64,000 nt of DNA from JARBUG01 sp035628915 (GCA_035628915.1 DASPIW010000052.1:1-64000); one strand, 5' to 3'. Shown: positions 35,412 to 44,274, counted from the stretch's first letter. Numbers and translations are program-made. The notes: generated by a model from the letters alone, not told the origin.

Positions 35412-37310
35412 ATGGCTGCTGCCAAGACTCTGGGCTTCATCCCGCGGCCCACGGCCCAGACGGGGCCTGTAGCGTGGCTGACGACCGTGGACCACAAGCG
35501 CATCGGGATCCTGTACGGGATCACCGCGTTTATTTTCTTCCTGATGGGCGGCTTCGAGGCGTTCATGATCCGCCTGCAATTGATGAAGCCCAACCTCGAC
35601 GTGGTCTCTGCCGACACGTTCAACGCCCTCTTCACCATGCACGCCACCACCATGATCTTCCTGGCGATCATGCCCATGCTGGCGGCCTTCATGAACTTCC
35701 TGCTGCCCCTGCACATCGGCGCCCGCGACGTCGCCTTCCCCCGCCTCAACGCCTTCAGCTACTGGAGCTATGTGGGCGGCGGGCTCTTCATCAACACCAG
35801 CTGGCTGATGCAGCTCCTGGACCCCCTCAGCCACGCCGTGCCCGACTCGGGCTGGTTCGGCTACGCCAACCTGACCAGCGTCAACTTCTCCGGGGGCCTG
35901 GGGCCGGACTTCTGGACCATCGGCCTGCTGCTGCTGGGCATCGGCACGCTCGTCTCCGGCTTCAACTTCATCGTAACGATCCTGAACATGCGGGCGCCGG
36001 GCATGTCGCTCATGAAGATGCCCGTCTTCTCCTGGACGACGCTGATCACCTCGGTGCTGGTCATCTTCTCCTTTCCGGCCATCACCGTGGCACTGATCAT
36101 GCTGATGTTCGACCGGCGCTTTGAGGCGAACTTCTTCAACGTGGCGAACGGCGGCAGCGTGGTCTTCTGGCAGCACCTGTTCTGGACCTTCGGCCATCCC
36201 GAAGTCTATATTCTGATCCTGCCCGCCATGGGCATCGTCTCGGAGGTCCTACCCACCTACTCCCGCAAGCCGATCTTCGGCTATTCGGTCATGGTCTTCT
36301 CCAGCGCACTCATTGGCTTCATGGGCTTTACCGTCTGGAGCCACCACATGTTCGCCGTCGGCATGGGTCCCGTGGTCAACTCGATTTTCGGCCTGACGAC
36401 CATGGCCATTGCCATCCCCACGGGCGTCAAAATCTTCAACTGGCTGAGCACCATGTGGGGCGGGCGCGTCAGGTTCACCACGCCCATGCTTTTCGCCATC
36501 GGCTTCATCATGTGTTTCACCATCGGCGGCCTCTCGGGCTTCATGCACGCTCTGCCGCCGTCCGACACCCAGCAGACCGACACCTACTTCATCGTCGCGC
36601 ACATTCACTACGTGCTGATCGGCGGTTCGATCTTCGCCCTGTTCGCGGGCATCTACCACTGGTTCCCCAAGATGTTCGGGCGGCTCCTGGACGAGCGGCT
36701 CGGCAAGTGGAACTTCTGGGTGATGTTCGCCGGCTTCAACCTGTTTGCGTTCCCCTTCCACTTCCTCGGCCTCATGGGCATGCCCCGGCGCATCTACACC
36801 TACGCCCCGGGCTTCGGGTGGGAATTTTGGAACCTGATGTCGACCCTGGGCGTCTGGGTGCTGACGGTGGGCATTGTGCTGTTTATCTGGAACTTCGTGC
36901 AGACCATGCGTAAGCCCATCGGCGCCGCCGCCGACCCGTGGGACGGCCGGACCCTGGAGTGGACCATCCCCTCCCCGGCGCCGTCGTACAACTTCAGGGA
37001 AGTCCCGCAGGTCTCAAGCCGTGACGATTTCTGGGCCAGGAAGTACCCGGAGGCAGCCGGGCATGGCAAGAAGGCCCGTGCCGCGGCCGGTGTTGCGGTA
37101 CCGCACGCCGGGCACGGCATCCACTTGCCCGGGCAGTCCTACATGCCCGCTCTGGTGGCCCTCGGCATCACCCTGCTGGGCTACGGCCTGCTGTACGAGA
37201 AGGCCGTTGTGCTCGGCCTGGGCGTGGTGGGCATCGTCGCCGGCATCTTCGGCTGGGCCTTCGAGGGTGAAGGCGGCACCGTGCTGGAACTTGCGGGGGG
37301 TGATGACTGA
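35412..37310 (+). CDS. ctaD: Cytochrome c oxidase subunit I
   Basis: 632 residues, ATG behind GGAGG. The heme-copper core is clear: low-spin heme histidine in T-M-H-A-T-T-M, CuB and cross-link H-P-E-V-Y, W-S-H-H-M-F-A-V-G-M, and the C-terminal heme pair in I-V-A-H-I-H-Y-V. Extra C-terminal helices (to residue 632) are usual for bacillary caa3 CtaD. Its stop overlaps the ctaE start (TGATG). Confidence 0.95.
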   Translation: MAAAKTLGFIPRPTAQTGPVAWLTTVDHKRIGILYGITAFIFFLMGGFEAFMIRLQLMKPNLDVVSADTFNALFTMHATTMIFLAIMPMLAAFMNFLLPLHIGARDVAFPRLNAFSYWSYVGGGLFINTSWLMQLLDPLSHAVPDSGWFGYANLTSVNFSGGLGPDFWTIGLLLLGIGTLVSGFNFIVTILNMRAPGMSLMKMPVFSWTTLITSVLVIFSFPAITVALIMLMFDRRFEANFFNVANGGSVVFWQHLFWTFGHPEVYILILPAMGIVSEVLPTYSRKPIFGYSVMVFSSALIGFMGFTVWSHHMFAVGMGPVVNSIFGLTTMAIAIPTGVKIFNWLSTMWGGRVRFTTPMLFAIGFIMCFTIGGLSGFMHALPPSDTQQTDTYFIVAHIHYVLIGGSIFALFAGIYHWFPKMFGRLLDERLGKWNFWVMFAGFNLFAFPFHFLGLMGMPRRIYTYAPGFGWEFWNLMSTLGVWVLTVGIVLFIWNFVQTMRKPIGAAADPWDGRTLEWTIPSPAPSYNFREVPQVSSRDDFWARKYPEAAGHGKKARAAAGVAVPHAGHGIHLPGQSYMPALVALGITLLGYGLLYEKAVVLGLGVVGIVAGIFGWAFEGEGGTVLELAGGDD

Positions 37311-37912
37311 TGTCGCAGGGCACCGTTACCGAGCATGTGGAAGCGACCAATACCGGCATTGATAACCGAAAGCTCGGTTTCTGGCTCTTCCTCTCGTCCG
37401 AAACGATCTTCTTTGCCTGCCTGCTGGTCGCATACCTGGTCTATCACGGGGCGAACGGCCAGGGTCCGACGCCCAAGGACCTGTTTAAACTGCCCCTGAC
37501 GTCGCTGTCGACGTTCGTGCTGCTCATGTCCTCGCTGGCTATGGTGCTGGGCGTCTTCAGCGCCCAGCAGGGCCAGGCGAAAGCGGCCCGGGGCTGGGTG
37601 CTGGCGACGGCGCTCATGGGCCTGACCTTCCTGGGCTTCCAGGCCTTCGAGTTCACCGAGTTCTACCACCATGGGCTGTCGGTTAGCTCCAGCCTTTTCG
37701 GCACCACCTTCTACGTGCTGACGGGCTTCCACGGCGCCCATGTGGCCGTTGGCGTCATCTGGCTGCTGAGCCTCCTTTTCCACGGGCGCGGGGGCGGCCT
37801 GGGGCACGATAAGGCGGGCGATGTGGAAGTAGCCGGTCTGTACTGGCACTTCGTCGACATCGTCTGGATCGTGCTCTTCACCGTCATTTACCTGCTCGAA
37901 GCGGCAATGTAG
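37310..37912 (+). CDS. ctaE: Cytochrome c oxidase subunit III
   Basis: 200 residues, five hydrophobic helices, with the family's G-F-H-G-A-H-V motif and Y-W-H-F-V-D-I-V-W at the C-terminus. Overlaps ctaD by one base. Confidence 0.94.
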   Translation: MSQGTVTEHVEATNTGIDNRKLGFWLFLSSETIFFACLLVAYLVYHGANGQGPTPKDLFKLPLTSLSTFVLLMSSLAMVLGVFSAQQGQAKAARGWVLATALMGLTFLGFQAFEFTEFYHHGLSVSSSLFGTTFYVLTGFHGAHVAVGVIWLLSLLFHGRGGGLGHDKAGDVEVAGLYWHFVDIVWIVLFTVIYLLEAAM

Positions 37913-37928
37913 GAAGGGGAGTCCGCAG

Positions 37929-38246
37929 ATGGCGAAAATTCAGGGCCGCACGCAAACGCAGGCCAAAGTGGTCGAACGGAGCCACCCCAGCGTCCGCACA
38001 TTCGTCAGCATCGGTGCGATTCTCTTTGTGATCACGGCGGCGGAGTTCGGCATCGTCTACCTGCAGGGGTTCCAGACCCTGGTCGTGGCCGGTCTCTTCC
38101 TCTTCTCGGCCGTCAAGTTTTTCCTGGTGGTCAGCTATTTCATGCACCTGCGGTGGGACTCCCGCCTCCTGGGCTGGATCTTCGCAGTCGGTGCCGTGCT
38201 GGCCCTGCTGATGACGCTGGCGCAGAAATACGTCAACCTTGCGTGA
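37929..38246 (+). CDS. ctaF: Cytochrome c oxidase subunit IV (caa3)
   Basis: 105 residues, GGAAGGGGAG upstream. Three membrane helices and the F-M-H-L-R-W motif of prokaryotic caa3/cbo subunit IV, which aids CuB site assembly. Sixteen bases after ctaE. Confidence 0.9.
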   Translation: MAKIQGRTQTQAKVVERSHPSVRTFVSIGAILFVITAAEFGIVYLQGFQTLVVAGLFLFSAVKFFLVVSYFMHLRWDSRLLGWIFAVGAVLALLMTLAQKYVNLA

Positions 38247-38265
38247 TCCAATGGGGTGACCTGAC

Positions 38266-39072
38266 ATGCCGGTTCAGCTCAGTCTTCATCCGTTTGCGGA
38301 CTTGTGGCACCCGTGGGTGCTGTCGTGGGTGATACTGGTCCAGGTGGCGTACCTCTTGGCCATGGGGCCCATGCGGCGGGGCTACCGCTGGGGGCCGCGC
38401 GTCCCGGCGGGTCAGCAGGTGCTCTTCTCGCTGGGGCTCTGGACGGTCTACCTGTCCGAAGGCACGCCCATGCACGTACTGGCGGAGCAGTACCTGTTCA
38501 GCGCCCACATGGTACAGCACATCCTGCTGACGATGGTGCTGCCGCCCCTGTTGATTCTGGGCACGCCGGACTGGGCCTTCCGGGCCCTGTTCCGGCCGCG
38601 GCCGGTGGCGTTTTTGGCACGCTGGCTGACGAAGCCTGCGCCGGCGCTGCTGCTCTTCAACCTGGTCTACTCGGTGTGGCACCTGCCCGGCGCTTACCAG
38701 GCGACGCTCTGGTTCCATTGGTTCCACATGGTCCAGCACGCGATTCTGGTCTTTACCGCGGTGCTCTCGTGGTGGCCGATTTGCAGTCGGCTTCCCGAGT
38801 TCCCCCCGCTCTCCGACGGCGTGAAGATGTTCTACATCTTCGTGTCAGGAGTCGCGCAGATTGCCGTGTTCGCGGTGATCACGTTTGCCGACTCCGTCAT
38901 GTACGACTTCTACGCGGCCGCGCCCCGCATCTGGCCGGCGCTGACGCCCCTGATTGACCAGCAGCTGGCGGGCATCACCATGAAAGTCGGCGGCATGGCG
39001 ATCTATCTTTTCGCCTGGGCCATCATCTTCTTCCGATGGGCCGCTCGCGAGGAAATGCAAATTGCCTCTTGA
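38266..39072 (+). CDS. ctaG: Cytochrome c oxidase assembly factor CtaG
   Basis: 268 residues with about seven helices; S-A-H-M-V-Q-H-I-L-L and H-M-V-Q-H-A-I-L are the histidine motifs of the caa3_CtaG family. Required for caa3 formation in Bacillus. Last gene of the operon. Confidence 0.92.
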   Translation: MPVQLSLHPFADLWHPWVLSWVILVQVAYLLAMGPMRRGYRWGPRVPAGQQVLFSLGLWTVYLSEGTPMHVLAEQYLFSAHMVQHILLTMVLPPLLILGTPDWAFRALFRPRPVAFLARWLTKPAPALLLFNLVYSVWHLPGAYQATLWFHWFHMVQHAILVFTAVLSWWPICSRLPEFPPLSDGVKMFYIFVSGVAQIAVFAVITFADSVMYDFYAAAPRIWPALTPLIDQQLAGITMKVGGMAIYLFAWAIIFFRWAAREEMQIAS

Positions 39073-39225
39073 CGGGGGCCGTTGATAGGCCTATGATTCT
39101 TTTCGGATGATTTTTCGTAAAGGGGTTGTGTTGATGTCGGCCGTTCTTGCTAGCGAGGTAACAACCGCATAGCTTTTCGAACGGCGCGATTTATGCCCCT
39201 CTGCTTTCCTATGCAAGTCAAGCAG

Positions 39226-39252
39226 AGCCGTGAGGCACGCCTCACGGCTTTC
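39226..39252 (+). terminator. Terminator of the cta operon
   Basis: Eleven-bp stem (39226-39236 with 39239-39249), two-base loop, TTT. The 310-base gap before the next gene otherwise shows only a possible 12-codon ORF near 39134, which I do not call. Confidence 0.65.
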
Positions 39253-39382
39253 GTATGCCCATGGTGCAGCTCCCTTGTCCGGACGGGGAGGGCTGTGTCC
39301 TGGCTGCCTTGACGAACCATCAGGCCGCGGGCGCTGGCAGGCGCACGCGGCCTTCATTCATTTCTGACAGGAGTGACCCCAC

Positions 39383-41887
39383 TTGCACGCACCGACAATG
39401 GCAGCTTTGGAATTCCCCCGGATTCAGCAGGAACTCGCCAACCACTGCGCTTGCCTGTTGGGCAAGGAATTGGCTCTGGGCATGCAGCCCCTCTCCTCCC
39501 CGGCCCTCACACGCCAGGTCCAGCAGGAGACGTCCGAAGCCCGGGCGATCCTGGGCGCCGGGCGTTCCATCCCCTTCGGCGGGATTCAGGATGTACGGTC
39601 TCACGTCGAGCGCGCCGAGAACGGCGCCGTGCTGCGGCCTGATCAACTGGTGGCCGTGGCGGACACGATTTATGGCTGCCGGCAGCTGCACCGGTTCTTG
39701 TCGGAGCACCGGGCGGCGGCGCCGCTATTGACGCGGCATGCCGAGGCCTTCGGCAAGTTTGACGCCGTGGAAGACGAGATCCGGCGGTGCATTGAGCACG
39801 GGACGGTTTCGAGCCGCGCCTCGCAGGGGCTGCGGCAGGTCAGGCTCGAGATCGGGGCGCTGGAGGGCCGCATTCAGGAGCGCCTGAACGGGGTGCTGCG
39901 CCACTACCGGCAGCACCTGCAGGAGGCCCTGGTGACGACCCGGAACGGGCGCTACGTAATTCCCGTCAAGGTAAGTAGCCGGGCGAGCGTGCCCGGTGCG
40001 GTCCACGGGGCGTCAGCCTCGGGCTCCACCGTCTTTGTGGAGCCGGAAGCAGTGGCACAGCTGTGCGCCGAGCTGGAGTCGTGGCGCGCCATGGAAGCCG
40101 CCGAAATCGAGCAGGTGCTGATGATGCTGTCGGGCCAGGTGGCGGCGCACGCCCATGGCCTGCAGGCGACGCTGGGCGCTGTGGCACAGTTGGATTTCAT
40201 CATTGCCCGGGGTCGTTTGAGCGTGGCCTGGGATGCGCGTCCGGTGACGTGGAACGAAGGCGGGCTGATCGATCTGCAGGGCGCCCGTCACCCGCTGTTG
40301 GGCAAAAGCGCCATCGGCAACCGGATTCGCATGACGGCGGAGAGCCGGGTGCTGATCGTCACGGGGCCGAACACAGGCGGAAAGACGCTGCTGCTCAAGA
40401 CGCTCGGCTTGTTAGTGATTGGCGCGCGGTGCGGGCTGCATATCCCCGTGAGTGAGGGCTCGACCCTGTGCTACCTGGAAGATGTCTTTGCGGACATCGG
40501 GGATCACCAGAGCCTGGAGCAGTCGCTCAGCACGTTCTCCGGGCATATCGCGAGCGTCGCACCAATGCTGGCGAAGGCCGGGCCGCAGACGCTGGTGCTG
40601 CTGGACGAACTGGGCTCGGGCACCGACCCGCACGAAGGCACGGGTCTGGGCATCGCCTTGCTGGAGGCGTTCCTGAGCCGGGGCGCCTACACCCTGATCA
40701 CCACGCATCTGCGGGAGATCAAGGAGCACGGGCGGCGGACGAAGGGCTGTGCGTACGCAGGCATGGGCTTCGACGGCGAGTCGCTGAAGCCGACCTACCG
40801 GCTGATCTACGGGACGCTGGGCGAAAGCCACGCCCTGGAGATCGCGGCCAGGAACGGCCTGCCCGGCGAGATCGTCGCCCGGGCCCGGGAACTGGTCTAT
40901 GGTTCGGCGGACCCGGTTCAGGCTGTGGAGGCGGCCCCGGTCGCTGAGGCACCTTCTGTGGCCGATGCGGCACCCACTGCCGCCATAGAGCAGGCCGTCG
41001 CGGTCCCCGCCCCCAGGGCGGCTGTCGACCCCCTGCCGATCGTGGCCACGGCGGTCGGGCCGACCCGGTGCCGGGTCTGGCTGGACGGCAAGGAGCGGGA
41101 GCTTGCTGTCCCGGACAACGTGCGCCTGCGTTTCCCGGCAGGCCTGGTGGCCGGAGACCGGGTGCGGGTCCGCGACGGGCGCCTGGTCGAGGCGGCCGCC
41201 CGCACAACCGTGCTGATCAGCCGGGACGCCGACACCATGGCAGAGACGGTGGTGGCGGCGAACCTGACCCGGCTGCTGGTTTTGATGTCATGCCGGCAGC
41301 CGGACTTCCACACGACCGTGCTGGCCCGCCACTTGCTTTACGCCGAGCGGCAAGGCGTGGCGCCCATCATCTGCCTGACGAAGGCGGACCTGGTGGCGCC
41401 CGCCGTAGCAGAGGGTTGGGTGAAGCCCTTCCGGGAAGCGGGGTACGAGACCGCGGTGGTAGCCGGTCTCCGGGGGCGTGGGGTCGCGGCACTCAAGGAA
41501 CTCCTCGCCGGTCAGGTAACGGGAGTGATGAGCGTGCCCGGGGCGGGGAAAACGACCCTGGTCGGCGCCCTTACCGGGCAGAAGCCCGCGCCCGAAACGG
41601 GTGCCATCCGGGCGCTGCGGAGCTTGCTGCAGCCCCAGGCGCTGCCGCTGGGCGCCGACGCGTGGCTGGTCGATCTGCCGGGCCTGCGGGAGCTGGGCGT
41701 CTGGAAGCCGGACCTGGGCGAGGGGTTCCGGGAGTTCAGCAGTTTCAGCGCCGGATGCAACCGCCCCGGGTGCCTGCACATGCAGGAGCCGGGCTGCGCG
41801 GTGCGCGATGCTGTGGAGCAGGGGCGCCTGCAGCGGCAGCGGTACGAGCAGTATTTGCAGTTGCTGCACCACATGCGATTGGCGTGA
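39383..41887 (+). CDS. MutS2 core/ATPase fused to RsgA-like circularly permuted GTPase
   Basis: 834 residues from a TTG with AGGAG nine bases upstream. Residues 1-510 are MutS2: the core/lever region, Walker A G-P-N-T-G-G-K-T (328-335), Walker B L-V-L-L-D-E-L-G-S-G-T-D-P (404-416) and T-T-H-L-R. An Ala/Pro/Val linker (510-550) follows. Residues 553-834 resemble RsgA (YjeQ): an OB-like segment, then the permuted GTPase order G4 T-K-A-D (666-669), G1 S-V-P-G-A-G-K-T-T-L (717-726), G3 D-L-P-G (764-767), and the zinc site C792, C797, H799, C805 in H-M-Q-E-P-G-C-A-V. Absent are the MutS2 clamp, KOW and Smr nuclease parts and RsgA's G-R-H-T-T-T switch I. One continuous frame. Both parents act on ribosomes in Bacillus (MutS2 on collided ribosomes, RsgA in 30S maturation), so a ribosome-directed ATPase/GTPase is inferred. 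Confidence 0.9.
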   Translation: MHAPTMAALEFPRIQQELANHCACLLGKELALGMQPLSSPALTRQVQQETSEARAILGAGRSIPFGGIQDVRSHVERAENGAVLRPDQLVAVADTIYGCRQLHRFLSEHRAAAPLLTRHAEAFGKFDAVEDEIRRCIEHGTVSSRASQGLRQVRLEIGALEGRIQERLNGVLRHYRQHLQEALVTTRNGRYVIPVKVSSRASVPGAVHGASASGSTVFVEPEAVAQLCAELESWRAMEAAEIEQVLMMLSGQVAAHAHGLQATLGAVAQLDFIIARGRLSVAWDARPVTWNEGGLIDLQGARHPLLGKSAIGNRIRMTAESRVLIVTGPNTGGKTLLLKTLGLLVIGARCGLHIPVSEGSTLCYLEDVFADIGDHQSLEQSLSTFSGHIASVAPMLAKAGPQTLVLLDELGSGTDPHEGTGLGIALLEAFLSRGAYTLITTHLREIKEHGRRTKGCAYAGMGFDGESLKPTYRLIYGTLGESHALEIAARNGLPGEIVARARELVYGSADPVQAVEAAPVAEAPSVADAAPTAAIEQAVAVPAPRAAVDPLPIVATAVGPTRCRVWLDGKERELAVPDNVRLRFPAGLVAGDRVRVRDGRLVEAAARTTVLISRDADTMAETVVAANLTRLLVLMSCRQPDFHTTVLARHLLYAERQGVAPIICLTKADLVAPAVAEGWVKPFREAGYETAVVAGLRGRGVAALKELLAGQVTGVMSVPGAGKTTLVGALTGQKPAPETGAIRALRSLLQPQALPLGADAWLVDLPGLRELGVWKPDLGEGFREFSSFSAGCNRPGCLHMQEPGCAVRDAVEQGRLQRQRYEQYLQLLHHMRLA

Positions 41888-41910
41888 GACGAATGCCCTT
41901 GATGTCTGCT

Positions 41911-41970
41911 TATGTGAGGTAATGGAGGCATTTTCCCGCTAATGTGGGGTAATGGAGGCATTGTGCCACG
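41911..41970. repeat. 30-bp tandem duplication
   Basis: Two adjacent 30-base units sharing ATGTG(A/G)GGTAATGGAGGCATT, just left of the palindromic element. With it they fill the 460-base gap after the fusion gene. Confidence 0.7.
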
Positions 41971-42217
41971 GAGGGCGCGGAAGCCACGGAGTGACACGGA
42001 ATGGGACAATAAAATGGCGATGGCGCTGATTGCGCAGATTACAGATCAGAGCCAGCGCGGATTTCCGAGCAACAACCAAGGGTAGATGGAATTGTATATT
42101 ATTATATTTAATCATAAAATGGATGGCAGATCCTGAAAGAGTCATCAGACAAGGCGCAGGGACACATTCCCACTTCCACTGCCGCGATTTCCGTGTCCCC
42201 TTCCGCGCCTTCCGTGG
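41966..42217. mobile_element. MITE-like palindromic intergenic element, copy 1
   Basis: The 19-base arm at 41966-41984 (CCACGGAGGGCGCGGAAGC) has its inverted complement at 42199-42217 with two differences. Further CACGGA/TCCGTG units and an AT-rich centre lie inside. No transposase and no convincing ORF. A second element with the same CCACGGAGGACACGGA-type arm is at 56519-56628. Confidence 0.55.
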
Positions 42218-42291
42218 TAAAAATCCCGTTCCCATTCGCGCATTGAAGGCCCGAAGTGTGACATTGCGGAGCGTCAGCGTGCAGCAGATAC

Positions 42292-42332
42292 AAAAGGCAG
42301 GGAGGCCGAGATAACTCGTCCCCCTGCCTTTT
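42292..42332 (-). terminator. Terminator of the DinB/methyltransferase pair
   Basis: AAAAGGCAGGG (42292) pairs with CCCTGCCTTTT (42322-42332), with T's on the minus strand, 17 bases past the methyltransferase stop. Confidence 0.65.
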
Positions 42333-42348
42333 CTCAATCCCACAGCTC

Positions 42349-43068
42349 CTACTTGTAGCCCCCGTAGATCGCATGCCCGCCACGCTGCCAGAAGCAGTCC
42401 ACATGGCGGAAACCGATCTCCGCGAGCCACTGGAGCTGATCGAAGAGCGAGGCCGGTTTGTCCATGGGGTCGGGGTCCGTGTAGTAGTTCCACCCCTCGT
42501 CCTTAAACTGGCGGAAAGTCTCGTCTGAGCCGGTCGCCGCCCGGGACTGCTCCCGGGCCGCCTCGTCCCAGTTCGCCGCGATGGCCACCACGGCCCCGGG
42601 CGCCGACGGCAGCACCAGGTCTGCCAGCACCAGGGCGCCGCCCGGCTCGAGCAGCGAGTACAACAAGCGATACAGCGCCGCCTTCTGCGCATGCTCCAGG
42701 TGGTGGATCACCAGCGAGGAGACGACGGCCCGGACGGGCTGCTTTACCAGCGCAGGCCAGCGCTCAAGCTCCTCCAGCCGGAAAGGCTGCAGCTGCACCC
42801 GCTCCCCGAATGGCGACAGTCGGCGGGCCGCCGTCTCCAGCATGACGGAGGAGCCATCCAGCCCAAGGTAATCCGCCGTGGGGAAGCGCTGCAGAATAGC
42901 AGCGGACAGTTCGCCACCGCCGCAACCCAGCTCCACCACCCGGAATGGTTCGTCCACACCCGCGGGGATGAGCCGGCTGATCATGGCCCGCTGCTCCGCC
43001 CGGGACGGCGTAATGATCTCCGCAAAGGAGAGGAACTGGCGGGAATTCTCCTCCGACCACTGCTGCAT
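42349..43068 (-). CDS. Class I SAM-dependent methyltransferase
   Basis: 239 residues, ATG behind GAGG. The Rossmann SAM site V-V-E-L-G-C-G-G-G-E lies near residues 44-53, the motif II acid in Y-L-G-L-D-G-S-S near 71, then V-S-S-L-V-I-H-H-L and L-E-P-G-G-A-L. Substrate unknown; small-molecule type by fold (methyltransf_12/25-like). Five bases downstream of the DinB-family gene in the same operon. Confidence 0.82.
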   Translation of the reverse strand: MQQWSEENSRQFLSFAEIITPSRAEQRAMISRLIPAGVDEPFRVVELGCGGGELSAAILQRFPTADYLGLDGSSVMLETAARRLSPFGERVQLQPFRLEELERWPALVKQPVRAVVSSLVIHHLEHAQKAALYRLLYSLLEPGGALVLADLVLPSAPGAVVAIAANWDEAAREQSRAATGSDETFRQFKDEGWNYYTDPDPMDKPASLFDQLQWLAEIGFRHVDCFWQRGGHAIYGGYK

Positions 43069-43073
43069 GACGG

Positions 43074-43559
43074 CTACCTCGTGGCCGGCCAGGAGTGCTG
43101 CATCTTCCGGATCAGGGCGACCTGGCCGGTGTGATAGGCCAGATGCAGAACCAACGCCGACAGAGTCGACAGCAGCGGGCCACCGAAGACCTCCTGCTGC
43201 AGGTCGGCGTCGGTCAGTTCGGGGAGGACTCTGGCATACCCCTCCGCGATCTCATGGGCCTTCTGCACCGTTGCTGCCCAGGCAGCGGCATCCTCCGGGT
43301 TGCCCGGACCGAAAGTGGCTTCGTTCGTACCGAGCCCCGGGGCGACTTCGGCGCCCCGGACGCGCAGCAGGATCCGTTCGTTATAGTAGTTCAAGTGATT
43401 GACCGTCTGCCAGATGGTATTGCCGCCACCGGGCGGCTGCCAGGCGGCTTCGACGGGACCGATGCCCTCCAGCAGTGCAGCCAGCGGTGCGTACCACCCT
43501 TCCCGGGAGTTCGCCATTTCGAATTCGTCCTTCAGCAGTTCGACACGATCACGGCTCAT
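43074..43559 (-). CDS. DinB-family metal-binding protein
   Basis: 161 residues, GGGAGAG upstream of the ATG. Four-helix DinB/YfiT-like protein with metal-ligand histidines in V-N-H-L-N-Y-Y-N-E-R and H-L-A-Y-H-T-G-Q. Family members are thiol-dependent or stress-linked enzymes; function here unknown. First gene of a two-gene operon, divergent from the CGNR regulator. Confidence 0.82.
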   Translation of the reverse strand: MSRDRVELLKDEFEMANSREGWYAPLAALLEGIGPVEAAWQPPGGGNTIWQTVNHLNYYNERILLRVRGAEVAPGLGTNEATFGPGNPEDAAAWAATVQKAHEIAEGYARVLPELTDADLQQEVFGGPLLSTLSALVLHLAYHTGQVALIRKMQHSWPATR

Positions 43560-43639
43560 GTGAGTCTCTCCCTTCGCTATGTAACTGGCAATAGCCGCAG
43601 TTACGGGTTACAATAGGGGCGATGCAGGGTTGCTCTTCA

Positions 43640-43700
43640 GTAACCACCAAACCTATATACAGTGGTTACATCCTCACGTTACCACAGGTGCCACCTGTGG
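43640..43700. promoter_or_regulatory. Operator-like inverted repeats before the CGNR regulator
   Basis: GTAACCAC (43640-43647) and GTGGTTAC (43662-43669) form one dyad; CCACAGGTG-C-CACCTGTGG (43682-43700) is a perfect 9-bp-armed palindrome 25 bases before the start codon. Likely autoregulatory sites. Confidence 0.5.
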
Positions 43701-43725
43701 TCAATATCTTTTCGGAGGTCACCCC

Positions 43726-44274
43726 ATGGATCTGCTTTGGATCTCATTTCTCAACAGCGATCTCCATGATTGGCGCGGCTCCGGCCGGTCGGAGGACCGG
43801 CTGGACAAGCCCGGATGGGTGGCGGAATTCCTGGCGGAGTGGCACTTGCCCGTGACGAACCAGCCGGATGCAGCCGCGATCGCTGCTCTGAAAGACCTGC
43901 GTTCGCTGCTGCAGCGCATCGCGCGGAGCCTGGCGGATGGGGCGGCTGTGGCAGCAGGCGACCTGGGCGCCCTGAACGCCGCGTTGGGCGGCGGGGCGGT
44001 CCTGCGGCAGGTTGACGGGGCCCACGGTGCGTACGAACTGAAGTACGTGCCGGCAGGCACAGGCTGGGCTCAAGTACATGCCGAAATTGCGGCGTCGTTG
44101 GCCCGGAGCCTGGCCGAGGGCGCCGCCGAGCGCATCCGTTTCTGCGACAACCCGGATTGCCGCTGGGTCTTCCTCGACGATACCCGCAACCGCAACAAGC
44201 GCTTCTGTGACGATAAGGCGTGCGGCAATCTCATGAAAGTTCGCCGATTCCGGGCGCGCAAGAAGTCAACGTGA
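43726..44274 (+). CDS. CGNR zinc-finger regulator (ABATE domain)
   Basis: 182 residues from the ATG at 43726 behind GGAGG; a longer frame from 43630 would cover the operator palindromes. N-terminal ABATE-like ligand-binding region with F-L-N-S-D near the start. The C-terminal zinc finger has F-C-D-N-P-D-C, then C-D-D-K-A-C-G-N and a basic R-R-F-R-A-R-K-K tail. A proposed stress-responsive regulator, perhaps of the divergent DinB/methyltransferase pair. Confidence 0.85.
   Translation: MDLLWISFLNSDLHDWRGSGRSEDRLDKPGWVAEFLAEWHLPVTNQPDAAAIAALKDLRSLLQRIARSLADGAAVAAGDLGALNAALGGGAVLRQVDGAHGAYELKYVPAGTGWAQVHAEIAASLARSLAEGAAERIRFCDNPDCRWVFLDDTRNRNKRFCDDKACGNLMKVRRFRARKKST

Noticed and set aside
39103..39172. 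Leader peptide ORF of 12-22 codons after ctaG
   Set aside because: Weak ribosome binding site, no conserved feature and no downstream gene it would control before the terminator.
41966..42493. Minus-strand ORFs in the fusion/methyltransferase gap
   Set aside because: They translate the CACGGAG palindromic repeat, a common source of spurious proteins.
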